Position numbers and translations under genes: made by a program | Shown: piece by piece, positions 29,601 through 34,424 of the stretch | Position numbering within the stretch: position 1 is the stretch's first letter | Layout: every line of letters starts with the position of its first letter | Origin: Ctenosaura bakeri | Taxonomy: Eukaryota; Chordata; Lepidosauria; Squamata; Iguanidae | Assembly: GCA_948474755.1 (NCBI GenBank) | Contig: CAOLHI010001480.1 | Coordinates: forward strand, 350,526 to 414,525 | Length of the DNA stretch: 64,000 nucleotides | Direction of reading: 5' to 3' | Notes under the pieces: model-generated | The model's database searches: none | The model's input: only the letters and a program-made list of their open reading frames with translations | What the model was told of the DNA's origin: nothing

Positions 29601-32322
29601 CACTTTTTTTCCTATTGATCCGATATTATATTAAGTCTCACATTCTGAACCCATTTTATCATATAGGCTTTCACCGCTTCTTGTTCTATCTCCAAATTTA
29701 ACAGAAGTTCATTCATTTTCCCTGTTAAAGGCTGATCTAATGCACACAGTTATTTCTCGAAGTCATTCTCAGTTGTTTCAAAATCATACAACTTTTTGTC
29801 TTCTGTGTATTTTTTCACAATTTGCCTATATGAAAAACATTGGAAATCAAATCCTTCCTGTGTTAAATCTTGTATTGATTTAATTTGCTGTTGACCTGAT
29901 TCAGTCTCCAGTAGGTCTTGATATGTCAACCATCTTTCTTTTGGAGTCATCTTTCTGTAAAAAGCCTCTGGAGTCAAAACCCACAGTGGCATTTTCAAAC
30001 AAAGTTTCAATTTATTTTTGTTCTATATTCTCAAAAAGTCTCTCTTCCCATAAAAATTATTGAACACTGCACCTACTTTTTTCATGCAAAATATATCTAT
30101 GCCATCCAAATCTCAACTTGTGACCCTCTAGTTAATCTCTTATTTGTTAACATAATCCAGTCTTTGATTCAAACCAAAGCACATGCAGTAAAATATGATT
30201 TCAATCTGGCAGCTCAAAAGCTCATCTCTGTTTAGTGTCTTGTAAATATTTGTATTTTACTTTGGGCTTCTTCTCTTGCCAGACAAATTTCAGTATATCC
30301 TGTTGATATATATATCCCATTTCAGTAAAAGGTCATTTATCAAAACTGGAATTGTCTGAAACAAAAACATTCTAGGTAAAACGTTCATTTTAATCACTGA
30401 GATTCTGCCTATTAATGATAACTTGACTTTTCCCATCTTTGCCGATTTTTTTTTATTTCATTCCATGTTTTAGTGTAATTATAACATACAATTCATTTTG
30501 GAGTTGGATTTTTGACACAACACCTCTAGTTCTGTTTTCCTCATATTTTTGTTAACGTCTGTATTTTTTTGATTATTCATTTTAAACCTTGCCACAGCTC
30601 CAAATTCTTGCTACTGTTTCCAGTAATGGTTCTGTAGATTTGTTGTGTGCTTCTAGGAAAATCACTAAATCATCTGTCAATGCTCTTAGTTTATAGTCTT
30701 CCTTTTTAACTCTTACTCCCTTAATTATTTTAGCCTGCCTTATTCTTCTGTTCATAGCTTCCAGAGCCAGTATAAAAAGTAAAGGGGAGAGTGAGCATAT
30801 TTGTCAGGTGAGCAGTATGCAGTGGCAGCAGTCAAGAGCACCAGATACTGCAAGAAGAGCTTGCAGCACAAGGTAGCAGCAGCCAGATACCAATCAGCCT
30901 GAGCAAGTCTGGGAGCCAGCATATAATTGAAATCACATAAAACAAACTTGCATTAAATTCAGGCCTACTATATATCTTTTCAAACATTAACTCACTCACT
31001 TGTCTAAGGAAAGCAGAGAGATGAGAAGTCTTCCCCTTTCCTTTTAGTTGTTTTTCTCTTGGTTCCAGTATGCTATCAAGTTTAGTTCTCATATTTCTTA
31101 ATATCAGCAAGTGGTATACTTTTAAATATATAGGAAGGAGGCAACCATACAGCTGAAAATTTAGGCAAAAATAAGTACAGTTGGCCTTCCACATCTGTGG
31201 GTTTAACTTTCAGTAATTTGATTATCTGCAAGTTTCTCTAAACTTTGATCCCACCTTAGGCACTTCTTTTCCACGGGAATTTTCCCTCTCAGTGACTTTG
31301 ATTGGGCGTCACTGCCCTTTAAATACCCACCTCTGGTCATCCTCCACCACCACCTCACCAGCTAAGGACAGCAAGCCCTCTCTGAGTGCCCTTATGCACC
31401 CAAGGGATGAGATGTGTGCAAGAGATGAAATATAGTGCCACCATGCCAACCCACCCCCTTCCCTCTCCTTTCCGTGACCTGTTTTGGTCCCTGCATGCCC
31501 ATTCTCCCCACCATGCCTCACTCTCCCTTCCCACAGCACACACGCACACATTTTGATATTTGTGATTTTTCTACTTTTGTGGGGGCTCTGCACTCCCCAT
31601 CCCTAGAGAATGTGGAGGGACAACTGTAGTTGAAAGAAAAAATCCATTTTGTCCACCTCTGTTCTGAACAATACTTGCAAGGAGGTTTTATGTCAAATCA
31701 GCATTGCAATATAACATTGAGTGAGTTCCTTTTTCTTAAGCTTTTAATGAAGGATCTTGAATTGATGAAAGAGATGGGCTGGTGGTGTTTATAGCTAATT
31801 TTAGCTGTCACAAACCACGTGGCAGAGAAAGCTGGTAGATTGTAATCTCCTCTGTTGTCCACAACCAGTCTCCTCTATGGGGAGATCTGATACACTAAAG
31901 GGGTTTACAGAGAATTTCTCCAGTGTGTCCCTTGCAGCCCGTTTTGTTCAGGGGGTGAAATCAACTCAATCTCCAAATTTGAGGGTCTGGAAAATGCTAT
32001 GCATTGTGTTCCCTGCTGCCTCCAGCTTCTGTCCAGAGCTAAGAGGAGCAGGACTTCCTCTCTGCCATGCCACACTGGAAACCCTCATGAATGGCATTAT
32101 CTTAGATGATCCCAAAGTCACTAGCAATGCAAAAGGTATGGTATGTAGTCATCATCTTGAAAAAAAAAGTCAGAGATAGCTTGGAATTTATTATTCTAGA
32201 ATTTATTATACTTGCTGATTTCTTGTCTATACTTATTGCTTCATAGCAAAGCAAGAAGCATAATCGATTGTTGTTCTGTTTTGTTTCTTTTATAGAGTCT
32301 TGATTGGAGTTGGCTAAATTAG
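2292..32322 (+). CDS. CHUK: CHUK (IKK-alpha) C-terminal half, ten exons joined
   Basis: CHUK is the IKK-alpha serine/threonine kinase. With IKK-beta and NEMO it forms the cytoplasmic IkB kinase complex, and it also drives p100 processing in non-canonical NF-kB signalling. Ten exons (2292-2415, 4627-4778, 10050-10111, 10823-10932, 17971-18020, 18633-18729, 25913-26060, 26716-26852, 27974-28073, 32296-32322) join in one frame and give about 335 residues. They cover the helical scaffold/dimerisation domain, with stretches such as [14 protein letters not shown] and [17 protein letters not shown], and end with the NEMO-binding motif LDWSWL. Every exon has AG/GT borders, and codons split between exons restore the expected residues. 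The kinase and ubiquitin-like domains lie upstream of the window. The segment encoded by 26716-26852 (Ser/Thr/Pro-rich) is the most divergent, as expected for the linker before the NEMO-binding tail. The protein ends in -LN where the mammalian protein, as I recall it, ends in -LTE. Confidence 0.95.
2416..4626. other. CHUK intron, no recognised repeat
   Basis: Intron of 2.2 kb. The short open frames at 3.3-3.9 kb on both strands show no family resemblance, and their composition is that of the surrounding AT-rich DNA. I see no RNA gene. Confidence 0.6.
4627..4778 (+). CDS. CHUK: CHUK exon
   Basis: It begins after ttatctcaattgtccag and ends before gtaagt. It encodes [18 protein letters not shown], continuing to [13 protein letters not shown], which is part of the long helical scaffold domain. 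Confidence 0.95.
4870..5105 (+). repeat. Interspersed repeat tail with 'PATDAGK' signature (Penelope-like or LINE-derived)
   Basis: The stretch 'gatgccagccacagatgcaggcaaaatgccaggag...gaaaacccacaacaacct' is a repeat tail common in reptile genomes. Two further copies occur in this window, at about 46.2 kb (+) and, mirrored, at about 50.6 kb (-). The reading [10 protein letters not shown] is not a host exon; it is a repeat that happens to be open. I could not assign the family with certainty. A Penelope-like element is my best guess. Confidence 0.5.
5462..6266. mobile_element. Non-autonomous TIR element (MITE-like) with internal tandem GA/CT-rich units
   Basis: The ends are imperfect inverted repeats. 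The left end starts taccatatttgccagcgta-taaga, and the right end read in reverse is tactgtatttgctggcata-taaga. Both are followed by a 'ccattttcaaatgttatt'-like block. The interior repeats a unit of roughly 100-120 bp four or so times (ccctcccttccattttgcnnngcaggag... and its complement), which creates long spurious open frames on both strands. There is no transposase. The superfamily is not certain; hAT or mariner-type are both possible. Confidence 0.65.
6270..7060 (+). pseudogene. Decayed DIRS reverse transcriptase / RNase H fragment
   Basis: Across three frames it reads as a DIRS RT: '[20 protein letters not shown]' (the entry block of DIRS RTs), a degraded [12 protein letters not shown] block near 6530, a '[11 protein letters not shown]' equivalent near 6650, and '[10 protein letters not shown]' to '[20 protein letters not shown]' (the connection region before RNase H) at 6760-6910. 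Frameshifts and a missing YLDD motif mark it as dead. It is distinct in sequence from the other DIRS copies, so it probably represents another subfamily. Confidence 0.75.
7061..10049. other. CHUK intron, mostly unassigned sequence
   Basis: About 3 kb of AT-rich intron. I see no coding signal that I trust. There is a perfect 11-bp inverted repeat at 9272-9301 (listed separately) and short local repeats at 9070-9100. The segment at 8510-8545 ('gacaaaggtgccagtcccagtaat') echoes a DIRS RT word also seen at 6650 and may be a tiny DIRS remnant. Confidence 0.5.
9272..9301. repeat. Perfect 11-bp hairpin
   Basis: CATTCCTACTC is followed by an 8-nt spacer and then GAGTAGGAATG, a perfect inverted repeat. 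The context 'ataagcaacccattc' just before it resembles DIRS terminal sequence (gtaagcaacccattcttc), so it may be a scrap of a DIRS end. Confidence 0.6.
10050..10111 (+). CDS. CHUK: CHUK exon
   Basis: The acceptor is tttttttaag and the donor is cag|gtaaag. It encodes [20 protein letters not shown]. The first Ser codon is split with the previous exon. Confidence 0.95.
10290..10327. repeat. Perfect 14-bp hairpin in CHUK intron
   Basis: CTACATTTACCACC and GGTGGTAAATGTAG are perfect reverse complements separated by 10 nt. It may be the relic of a very short MITE or a transcribed hairpin. The flanks show no extension of pairing that I can see. Confidence 0.7.
10823..10932 (+). CDS. CHUK: CHUK exon
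   Basis: The acceptor is ctgttttttcag and the donor is ct|gtaaga. It encodes [20 protein letters not shown] to [10 protein letters not shown], a helical segment of the scaffold domain. The last Leu codon is split with the next exon. Confidence 0.95.
11086..11153. repeat. (AC)n / (ACAT)n microsatellite
   Basis: A run of AC dinucleotides is followed by imperfect acata/catac tetra- and pentanucleotide repeats, directly next to the left end of the pogo-like MITE. Confidence 0.9.
11154..11794. mobile_element. pogo/Tigger-like MITE with internal minisatellite
   Basis: It is bounded by TA on both sides (ata|cagtaggacccc ... ggtctcactg|tac). The ends are inverted: 'cagtaggaccccccatctgcggat' against the reverse complement of the right end, 'cagtgagacctccgtatccaca'. 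CAGT termini with TA target duplications fit Tc1/mariner-pogo elements. The interior (about 11235-11650) consists of five or six GC-rich tandem units of roughly 75-85 bp, each containing 'ggatcgc(g/a)cccctc..caactcccactgcccacc'. The several open frames here on both strands are by-products of this repeat. Confidence 0.8.
11875..12085 (-). mobile_element. CR1-like LINE 3' end fragment (antisense)
   Basis: 'tagaatcacagaagcctagaactatagaattcaaaggaaccc...ggtcctccaa' and 'catctgacctctgcttaaaaacactctctgaaggagagttcagcatgttacagggtagttcattccac' is the reverse complement of the standard CR1/LINE tail of reptiles. It is cut off on the right by the DIRS element. Confidence 0.7.
12117..12300 (+). repeat. 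Left inverted terminal repeat of the 12.1 kb DIRS element
   Basis: It pairs with the reverse complement of about 16930-17110 with scattered mismatches. It contains 'gaggctatataaggcccctggcgccactgcc', a likely TATA promoter for the element. Confidence 0.85.
12420..14054 (+). pseudogene. DIRS gag-like ORF1, degenerate
   Basis: The N-terminal part keeps a DIRS gag Cys/His block ([11 protein letters not shown] near 12460, then Q-TRQN and LLYEKALQP). There is a Ser/Arg-rich run ([18 protein letters not shown] near 13230) broken by a TGA, and a C-terminal helical domain at 13795-14054 ([20 protein letters not shown]). The SR-type region is typical of vertebrate DIRS gag and may bind RNA. At least three frame changes separate these blocks, so no functional product is expected. 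Confidence 0.75.
14100..15650 (+). pseudogene. DIRS reverse transcriptase / RNase H / methyltransferase-like region, degenerate
   Basis: The RT blocks include [16 protein letters not shown] at about 14155, [12 protein letters not shown] with a stop, and PCVDDWLIV (the VDD version of the RT active site) at about 14360. RNase H is seen at 14950-15070 ([15 protein letters not shown] ... [16 protein letters not shown]). A methyltransferase-like DIRS domain follows, with [10 protein letters not shown] at about 15270 and a W-A-R-QPW block at 15470. The N-terminal RT block is absent, pointing to an internal deletion just after gag. Confidence 0.8.
15690..16620 (+). pseudogene. DIRS tyrosine recombinase, degenerate
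   Basis: 15706-16092 holds the N-terminal core-binding part and the first catalytic box ([15 protein letters not shown], in which the Arg is retained). It then shifts frame. Later blocks ([12 protein letters not shown] near 16230, and an R-A-ATWSQ-like block near 16500) sit in other frames. Tyrosine recombinase replaces integrase in DIRS elements and inserts circular DNA without target duplication. Confidence 0.8.
16765..16895. repeat. Internal complementary region of the 12.1 kb DIRS element
   Basis: The first half matches the reverse complement of the left end (tgtgagtcacagagacca). The second half matches the reverse complement of the right end (ttgcttacctgtaactggagttcttcaagtggtcatctg). 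It therefore records the joined ends, the hallmark of DIRS replication. Confidence 0.8.
16900..17138 (+). repeat. Right inverted terminal repeat of the 12.1 kb DIRS element
   Basis: It pairs with the left repeat. The outer edge reads 'ccagttacag|gtatgc', which looks like a 5' splice donor in the CHUK sense. Confidence 0.8.
17139..17639. other. CHUK intron, nothing recognised
   Basis: AT-rich intron between the DIRS end and the SINE. I see no gene or repeat here. Confidence 0.5.
17640..17905 (-). mobile_element. tRNA-derived reptilian SINE (antisense)
   Basis: Read on the minus strand it starts with a degenerate tRNA-like head (gccagtgtggtgtagtgatttgagtactgg = A box; a B-box equivalent is eroded to 'accatggttcac'). 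It is followed by the conserved body 'gaccttggacaagtgatactctcttggtctcagaggaagccaatggcaaatcc...' and ends in 'gacttgaaggcacacaagcacaa'. This is a common SINE in squamates. A short piece of the same body is at 36138-36175. Confidence 0.85.
17971..18020 (+). CDS. CHUK: CHUK exon
   Basis: The acceptor is ctgtttgcag and the donor is cag|gtatgg. It encodes [16 protein letters not shown], with split codons at both ends. Confidence 0.92.
18633..18729 (+). CDS. CHUK: CHUK exon
   Basis: The acceptor is ttttcctttcag and the donor is ag|gtacat. It encodes [18 protein letters not shown] to VLKELYRHL. The split codon becomes Ser with the next exon. Confidence 0.95.
18873..19010 (+). repeat. Left inverted terminal repeat of the 18.9 kb DIRS element
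   Basis: 'ggctgacaggaggatcaatccactacgcatggg...gacgcaggagtcgtcc...gttaacggactcctgtccctctcccagcag' is mirrored with few mismatches by the reverse complement of the right end. Confidence 0.93.
19575..20558 (+). CDS. DIRS gag-like protein, N-terminal frame
   Basis: This start is the first in-frame ATG. The frame is open back to a TAA at 19251 but has no earlier ATG, so a non-AUG start or a spliced leader remains possible (a GTAAGT donor-like word sits at 19276). The product is about 327 residues: a low-complexity Lys/Ala-rich N-terminal part, a helical middle, a KKKR basic patch near 20145, and a strongly acidic segment ([20 protein letters not shown]) near 20290. I recognise no zinc knuckle. 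Its last 43 nt overlap the next gag frame, which is shifted by -1. The role is inferred from its position: a nucleic-acid-binding or particle protein of the element. Confidence 0.7.
   Translation: MAPREKGSFPQTGDAILSVAARRSSGSAYDDAGRTPLMAAAAAANNTANLPVQRQDYISCPVDMRQIFQAWLERAPQPCPEALYDPLEGRRGDHSSLGHSMLQELKGDIQLIVREAVATQIQSVLGSQRQLHTAQESISSEQMAIHRFLNMLSQNEMIQQGNISQTVNTQALSNKQVVNEQPDLEEERPAKKKRVEKTVKPTTSTGLARGHKNRTSVLHEILTAKKTLAPQCRQEEEISEEEEQDELMELESSEGQLSDMEEEDIPESDRLFEAELFKGTLRRVLQTLGLNNNKEEEQKDCKLASVIRKKEKKVWIFPYQSCLRMQL
20516..21349 (+). CDS. DIRS gag-like protein, C-terminal frame
   Basis: 277 residues from an ATG with good Kozak context (A at -3, G at +4). It begins MDFPLPELF, has a helical domain typical of DIRS gag ([20 protein letters not shown] ... 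[15 protein letters not shown]), and ends in a basic Arg/Gly/Tyr/Gln-rich tail ([21 protein letters not shown]), probably for RNA binding. The frame has a TAG at 20495 just upstream. The protein is therefore made either by re-initiation or by a -1 shift in the 20498-20558 overlap, which contains GAAAAAAG. It is in the same frame as the RT that follows, separated by TGA codons at 21347 and 21365. Confidence 0.8.
   Translation: MDFPLPELFKDAIMTEWSAQGNACKSLPFNFKLYSFLKEEVEFLKSPRGRPNCGLNFGAIVPKDGDTQLKEMDERRAESSLRKAHEAASAAIKTSVAASMFARSAVLWAQEILESQDLNMQELLKAVERIQRVLKYIADAGLDAVTYTAGNINLLTVARRSLWLRHWEVDQKSRTNLAYVPFQGNLLFGEKALEKVLVETRDKKQVMPTLQKKRVDKRGYRSFNYSFRGGKSYSYTGRSSDYRTGRFQWNRPKSQFPKQGQYQFNKPGQGKLGSNPK
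21368..23254 (+). CDS. DIRS polyprotein: reverse transcriptase, RNase H and DIRS methyltransferase-like domain
   Basis: Open from just after a TGA at 21365. RT similarity starts before any [15 protein letters not shown], then DRWVLEVV, is the entry motif of DIRS RTs. There is no in-frame ATG until about 21726, so expression must depend on readthrough, splicing or a non-AUG start. RT blocks: [48 protein letters not shown] and the catalytic PYLDDIL near 21980. RNase [32 protein letters not shown] and QADFLSRH, giving a D-E-D-D set. The last 130 residues ([11 protein letters not shown] ... [10 protein letters not shown]) are the DIRS-specific methyltransferase-like domain, of unproven function. 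The end overlaps the recombinase frame by 652 nt. Confidence 0.93.
   Translation, partial: LQPAKGGGRLLSFGFKWPNVTTDRWVLEVVTIGYKIFFRELPKDRFLPSPVPREQAKRQVVHDEIEHLLRIGAIEEVPTLQRGKGVYSVFFVVPKPNGKHRPVLNLKYLNKFVEYRKFKMETLQTIRDNLMIGDFMASIDLKEAYLHIPMRETDKEYLRFNFQDKHYQFRALAFGLASAPRIFTKVLVPLIAFLRLQGVQLFPYLDDILLKADSKVKLLHNIDMIIQVLTDYGFLLNYEKRVLNPTLNLTHLGVRINTEKGRMYLSTERIEKIRQAVRMVMERSSMDLMQLAKVLGLLVSTTQLVQWSSFHLKPLQHLLMGHQLAVARRRHYKVNVPQHIRGGMAWWLRMMNVGSGIPLQIPNPVHITTDASLVGWGAHCNGQSVQGRWAAADRRFNINYLELKAVRLALHKCWRQVTGKHVKVFTDNMTAKAYICKQGGLHSVPLVVESTHLFKWAEANLLLITAVHLKGYLNVQADFLSRHALHLGEWSLHEAVFQQIDTYFGPLLVDLFASGQNTKLKRYFSINGDRGAEACDALSVPWPPGTHYAFPPIRIIQRVLTKILIEKASVILIAPFWPRRPWFSLLLQLAQGPPWRLPLRSDLLSQGPVYHPDLKWLSLAAWKLRGDS
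22603..24276 (+). CDS. DIRS tyrosine recombinase
   Basis: 557 residues from the ATG. The first ~210 overlap the RT/RNase H/methyltransferase frame and look unconstrained. The recombinase proper starts near 23240. It has an N-terminal SAM-like core-binding domain ([17 protein letters not shown]) and a catalytic domain with Arg I in [13 protein letters not shown] (about 23695), the H-x-x-R box in [13 protein letters not shown] (about 24100), and a Trp in [15 protein letters not shown] (about 24165) followed by the nucleophilic Tyr. All expected catalytic positions are present. It integrates the circular DNA form. The overlapping frame is the standard DIRS arrangement. Confidence 0.93.
   Translation: MLASGHGQTCKSVHRQHDSKSIHMQARRVTLGSPCGGVDPLVQMGRSESAIDNSGSLERISECSSRFFEPACTASGGMVSARGGVPTNRHLFWSVTSGLVCFWTEYKIKKVFFYKWRQRCRSMRCAFGAVASRDSLCISTDKNYPTSVDEDLNRKGLSNTDSAVLAEETMVLSAPTVSSGSSMEATSEVRFIEPRASIPSRPEVVESGGVEIERRFLIQHGYADKVVKTILGSRRESTQKIYDRTLNTFRKWCAEKGCNMAEATVTHLLQFLQEGLDKGLRPNTLKRQVAALSAVLTVDGDSFTRHPHVKRFLRGATLTSSPTIHRFPSWDLNLVLNTLTMPPFEPLREASLRLLTLKTAFLLAITSARRVSELAALSINKNFCIFDKDKLTLGFDPSFKPKTLSAFSRSQLIHLPTFCPKPRHPLEKKWHTLDVKRAVKNYIRRTEEFRKSENLLLSFQPKTKGQRASKAVVASWIKHCIFLCYDLAKQPRPTNVWPHSTRSMATSVAYDTACSLEEVCNAAGWKEVTTFIKHYKLDKFRSAQAAFGRRVLQTVVN
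24309..24403. repeat. Internal complementary region of the 18.9 kb DIRS element
   Basis: It contains, back to back, the reverse complement of the left end (catgcgtagtggattgatcctcctgtcagccc) and that of the right end (gaagaattggtacttacgtgaatgatcattctgggatgacagg). It therefore fixes the element's outer edges. Confidence 0.92.
24476..24632 (+). repeat. Right inverted terminal repeat of the 18.9 kb DIRS element
   Basis: 'aaactgctgggagagggacaggagtccgttaac...cgtagtggattgctcctcctgtcatcccag' is the mirror of the left end. Its last 25 nt contain 'cac|gtaagta', a consensus 5' splice donor in the CHUK sense. Confidence 0.92.
24633..25912. other. CHUK intron, nothing recognised
   Basis: About 1.3 kb of intron from the DIRS end to the next exon. 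The minus-strand open frame at 25289-25714 has no family resemblance. No repeat was recognised. Confidence 0.5.
25913..26060 (+). CDS. CHUK: CHUK exon
   Basis: The acceptor is tttttgatcttag and the donor is tgt|gtaagt. It encodes [19 protein letters not shown] to [17 protein letters not shown], the last long helix of the scaffold domain. Confidence 0.96.
26583..26620. repeat. (GAT)n microsatellite
   Basis: About twelve perfect gat triplets in a CHUK intron. Confidence 0.95.
26716..26852 (+). CDS. CHUK: CHUK exon
   Basis: The acceptor is ttttttttcctaatag and the donor is ct|gtaagc. It encodes a Ser/Thr/Pro-rich linker ([15 protein letters not shown], then [12 protein letters not shown]). The stretch is poorly conserved, but frame and position fit CHUK. 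Confidence 0.9.
27077..27702 (+). mobile_element. Solo LTR with 5-bp target duplication
   Basis: 626 bp from TGTTGG to GCTACA, flanked by CCTAC on both sides (27072-27076 and 27703-27707). It contains a TATATAA box near 27476, AATAAA at 27594 and a T/G-rich stretch after it, the normal U3-R-U5 order. It is in the sense orientation in a CHUK intron. A 5-bp duplication fits Gypsy or class II ERV families; no internal region is left. Confidence 0.9.
27974..28073 (+). CDS. CHUK: CHUK exon
   Basis: The acceptor is ttttccttggcag and the donor is atg|gtaagt. It encodes [20 protein letters not shown] to EQNSSLM, directly before the NEMO-binding tail. Confidence 0.95.
28074..29095. other. CHUK intron, nothing recognised
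   Basis: AT-rich intron between the penultimate exon and the L1-like fragment. I see no gene or clear repeat. Confidence 0.5.
29100..30800 (-). mobile_element. L1-like LINE, 3' part of ORF2 (antisense)
   Basis: Read on the minus strand from about 30780 it gives degraded L1 ORF2 blocks: GCPLSPLLF-like text, an [17 protein letters not shown] block, a TDDLVIFL version of the RT active site, [20 protein letters not shown], and later a frame at 29750-30010 with [16 protein letters not shown]. Frameshifts are common. The 3' end lies near 29100 in an A/T-rich run, with an (AC)n stretch at 29227-29275. Confidence 0.75.
29227..29275. repeat. (AC)n-rich microsatellite
   Basis: An imperfect AC run followed by acacaaacata units, inside the non-coding 3' part of the L1-like fragment. 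Confidence 0.85.
30801..31177. other. CHUK intron, nothing recognised
   Basis: Short intron stretch between the L1-like fragment and the MITE, with a few CAG-rich words (gcagtggcagcag) and no other feature. Confidence 0.5.
31178..31626. mobile_element. pogo/Tigger-like MITE
   Basis: Flanked by TA dinucleotides (gta|cagttggcc ... gacaactg|tag). The ends are inverted: 'cagttggccttccacatctgtgg' against the reverse complement of the right end, 'cagttgtccctccacattctc'. Non-coding, about 450 bp, related in its ends to the element at 11154-11794 but with a different interior. Confidence 0.85.
31627..32295. other. Last CHUK intron, unassigned part
   Basis: There is no recognisable repeat. It ends with ttgttctgttttgtttcttttatag, a strong 3' splice site. 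Confidence 0.55.
32296..32322 (+). CDS. CHUK: CHUK terminal coding exon (NEMO-binding domain)
   Basis: Only nine codons including the stop. They encode SLDWSWLN, containing the LDWSWL hexapeptide that binds NEMO. The acceptor is a long T-rich tract plus tatag. The exon continues into the 3' UTR. Confidence 0.95.
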   Translation, partial: SLDWSWLN

Positions 32323-33012
32323 TTGAGCATGCAAATAGTACATCAAGAAAGTGCATACAAGTTCTGTGCGCGTATTCGTTCCATCCTGCACTGATCATCT
32401 GCCAGTGCCTGAGAGACTTACATTTGGGTTGGGGTGTTTTTGAAGATTTTTTACACAGCTACTAATAACATTTTTCTAAGTTTCACTAGACCCAGCCTCA
32501 TAATATCAAGAGTTTTGGTGCTTTGTATATACCATTTTGTAAGGTCCTGATTGCTATCTTTTTGTTCAGCCAAAATACACAGTTTGCTCTCTAACTAAAG
32601 AGGAATCTTGCCAGGCATGAAAAGTTTGTGTTGGAAAGTTGCTAGCCTTGCTTCTTGCAGTAAGAAGTGTGCCATCCTGATCACAGGACATACAATGAAA
32701 TATAATTAAATGTACCAAAAATAAGAACTGCATTATAAAAATAGGCAAAAGAATGCTTTCAAGAAGAAACTAAACAGACAATACAAAACAAGCAGTTTTC
32801 TAAATATTTTATAATGGACTTCATGAATTTATTCCCATTTTCCTCTCTGGCTCTTCAGGTAATGATTGGTGGTCTCTTTCTTTTAAGCATAATGATTTTT
32901 TTAATGCTATCCTATTTTTAAATGTATTAATTTTTATACTTGAAAATGGCTGTTGTCTAGCTTTATCCTAAATAGGATGGATAATAATTGTAAATAAAAG
33001 TACTTCAATAAA
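32323..33012 (+). other. CHUK: CHUK 3' untranslated region
   Basis: AT-rich sequence after the TAG, running to two AATAAA words. Nothing else was recognised in it. The true cleavage site is not visible. Confidence 0.7.
32993..33012 (+). promoter_or_regulatory. CHUK: CHUK polyadenylation signals
   Basis: AATAAA at 32993-32998 and again at 33007-33012, followed by an A-rich run and T/G-rich sequence. Confidence 0.7.
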
Positions 33013-33269
33013 AAAATAAAAATAGGTATGTTGGCTCTTTTCTTGTAGCAATTAGGTGAGTATTCCAGGTCCTTCAAGGCAAATAGGAGATTCACATCTT
33101 GCTTTTGTCAACTTTCTTATATACAGAAGAAAATTTGACTCAGGTGGATATAGAATTTGCCCTCAGACACATGACATTTTCACAACAGGTTTTTCCCCAA
33201 AATAATTTCTGGGGATAAAATACTACACAGAGTTCCCAGTCTCAGTCTTGTACTTCTCATATTTCTTGT

Positions 33270-33905
33270 TTGAGTATGATGCAGCAGCCAGAGAAGCAAC
33301 AGTGTGATGCAGCAGACAAAAAGTCCAGTACAGTTCTGGGATTCGTGAACAAAAATATAGTGTCCAGATCAAGCAAAATAGTAGTGCCACTTTATCTTCT
33401 TTGGTCAGACCTCACCTGGAATACTGTGTCCATTTCTGGGCATCACAGTTCAAGAAGGATAGCAACAAGCTTGGAATGGGTCCAGAGAAGAATGACCAAA
33501 GATCTGGAAGCCAAGACTTATGAGAAACAAGGGAGCTAGGTATGTTTCTTTTGAAGAAGATAAGACTGAAATGTGGCACCATAGCTATTGTTAAATATCT
33601 GAAGGGATATAATGTATAATATAGAGCAAGCTTGTTTTCTGCTGATCCAGAGACTTTTAACACAAACCAATGAATTCAGATAACAAGAAAAACAACCCAA
33701 ATTTAGTAAAACTTCTTTCCTGGAAGAACTGTTCACCAGTGGAATAGGCTGTTTGACTGCATTTAAAGGATGTTTGATTGCATTTTTGGAGGTCTTTTGG
33801 ATTGACTTTTTTCAGGGGTGTTGTAGTTTTGTATTCCTGTATGGCAGGGGATTGGACTAGATGGCCCTTGTGAACCCTTCCAACCCTAAGAATCTGTGAC
33901 CTTGT
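33270..33905 (+). mobile_element. CR1-like LINE, 3' end of ORF2 and tail
   Basis: It reads as the end of a CR1 RT ORF (QCDAADKKSSTVLGFVNKNI, then VPLYLLWSDLTWNTVSISG and LEWVQRRMTKDLEA). The usual non-coding tail follows (gaagggatataatg..., 'ggcaggggattggactagatggcccttgtgaacccttccaaccctaagaatctgtga'). It is broken by frameshifts. Confidence 0.85.
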
Positions 33906-34424
33906 GGTACCATTGAGACCCAGTCAGAGGAAACCACACACACACTCAAACACATTGCAGTCTCACACCCTGGAAGCAAGGGGAATCGGGGCTTTCCTGG
34001 CTGTAGTCTGTGTAGCAGTGAGCATTGGGATCTCCTCTCTGCAGACTCTACTCATCAATTCTGATGAACCGCCTACACGCACTATAGACAGAAAAGCCTC
34101 CACTTCCCCTGTTTAGGGTACAGGGGTGGATCTACAGCACATTGCGCATAACTATGCAAGATAACACATTTCCAAGTAGATCACGTAAAAGTGTCTTGTT
34201 GGTAGCAGCCCACATGGTTTCCTGGAAAAAAGGAAAAAAGCTCAGAATAATTCCTGCCTTGTCCGTCATCATTCATTCTTTCAATTATTCAGTTATTATA
34301 ACACAAGAAAATACTATGCTAATAAGTGTGGGCTATTAGTTATACTTAGTGATGTTTCTGACAGCATATTTGTAATCATTCATACAAAATATTTATACTG
34401 CTATTAAAAATGTACATTAGAGTG
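33906..34424. other. Intergenic, nothing recognised
   Basis: Sequence between the CR1 tail and the LTR. The short frame at 33904-34116 has no family resemblance. Confidence 0.5.
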
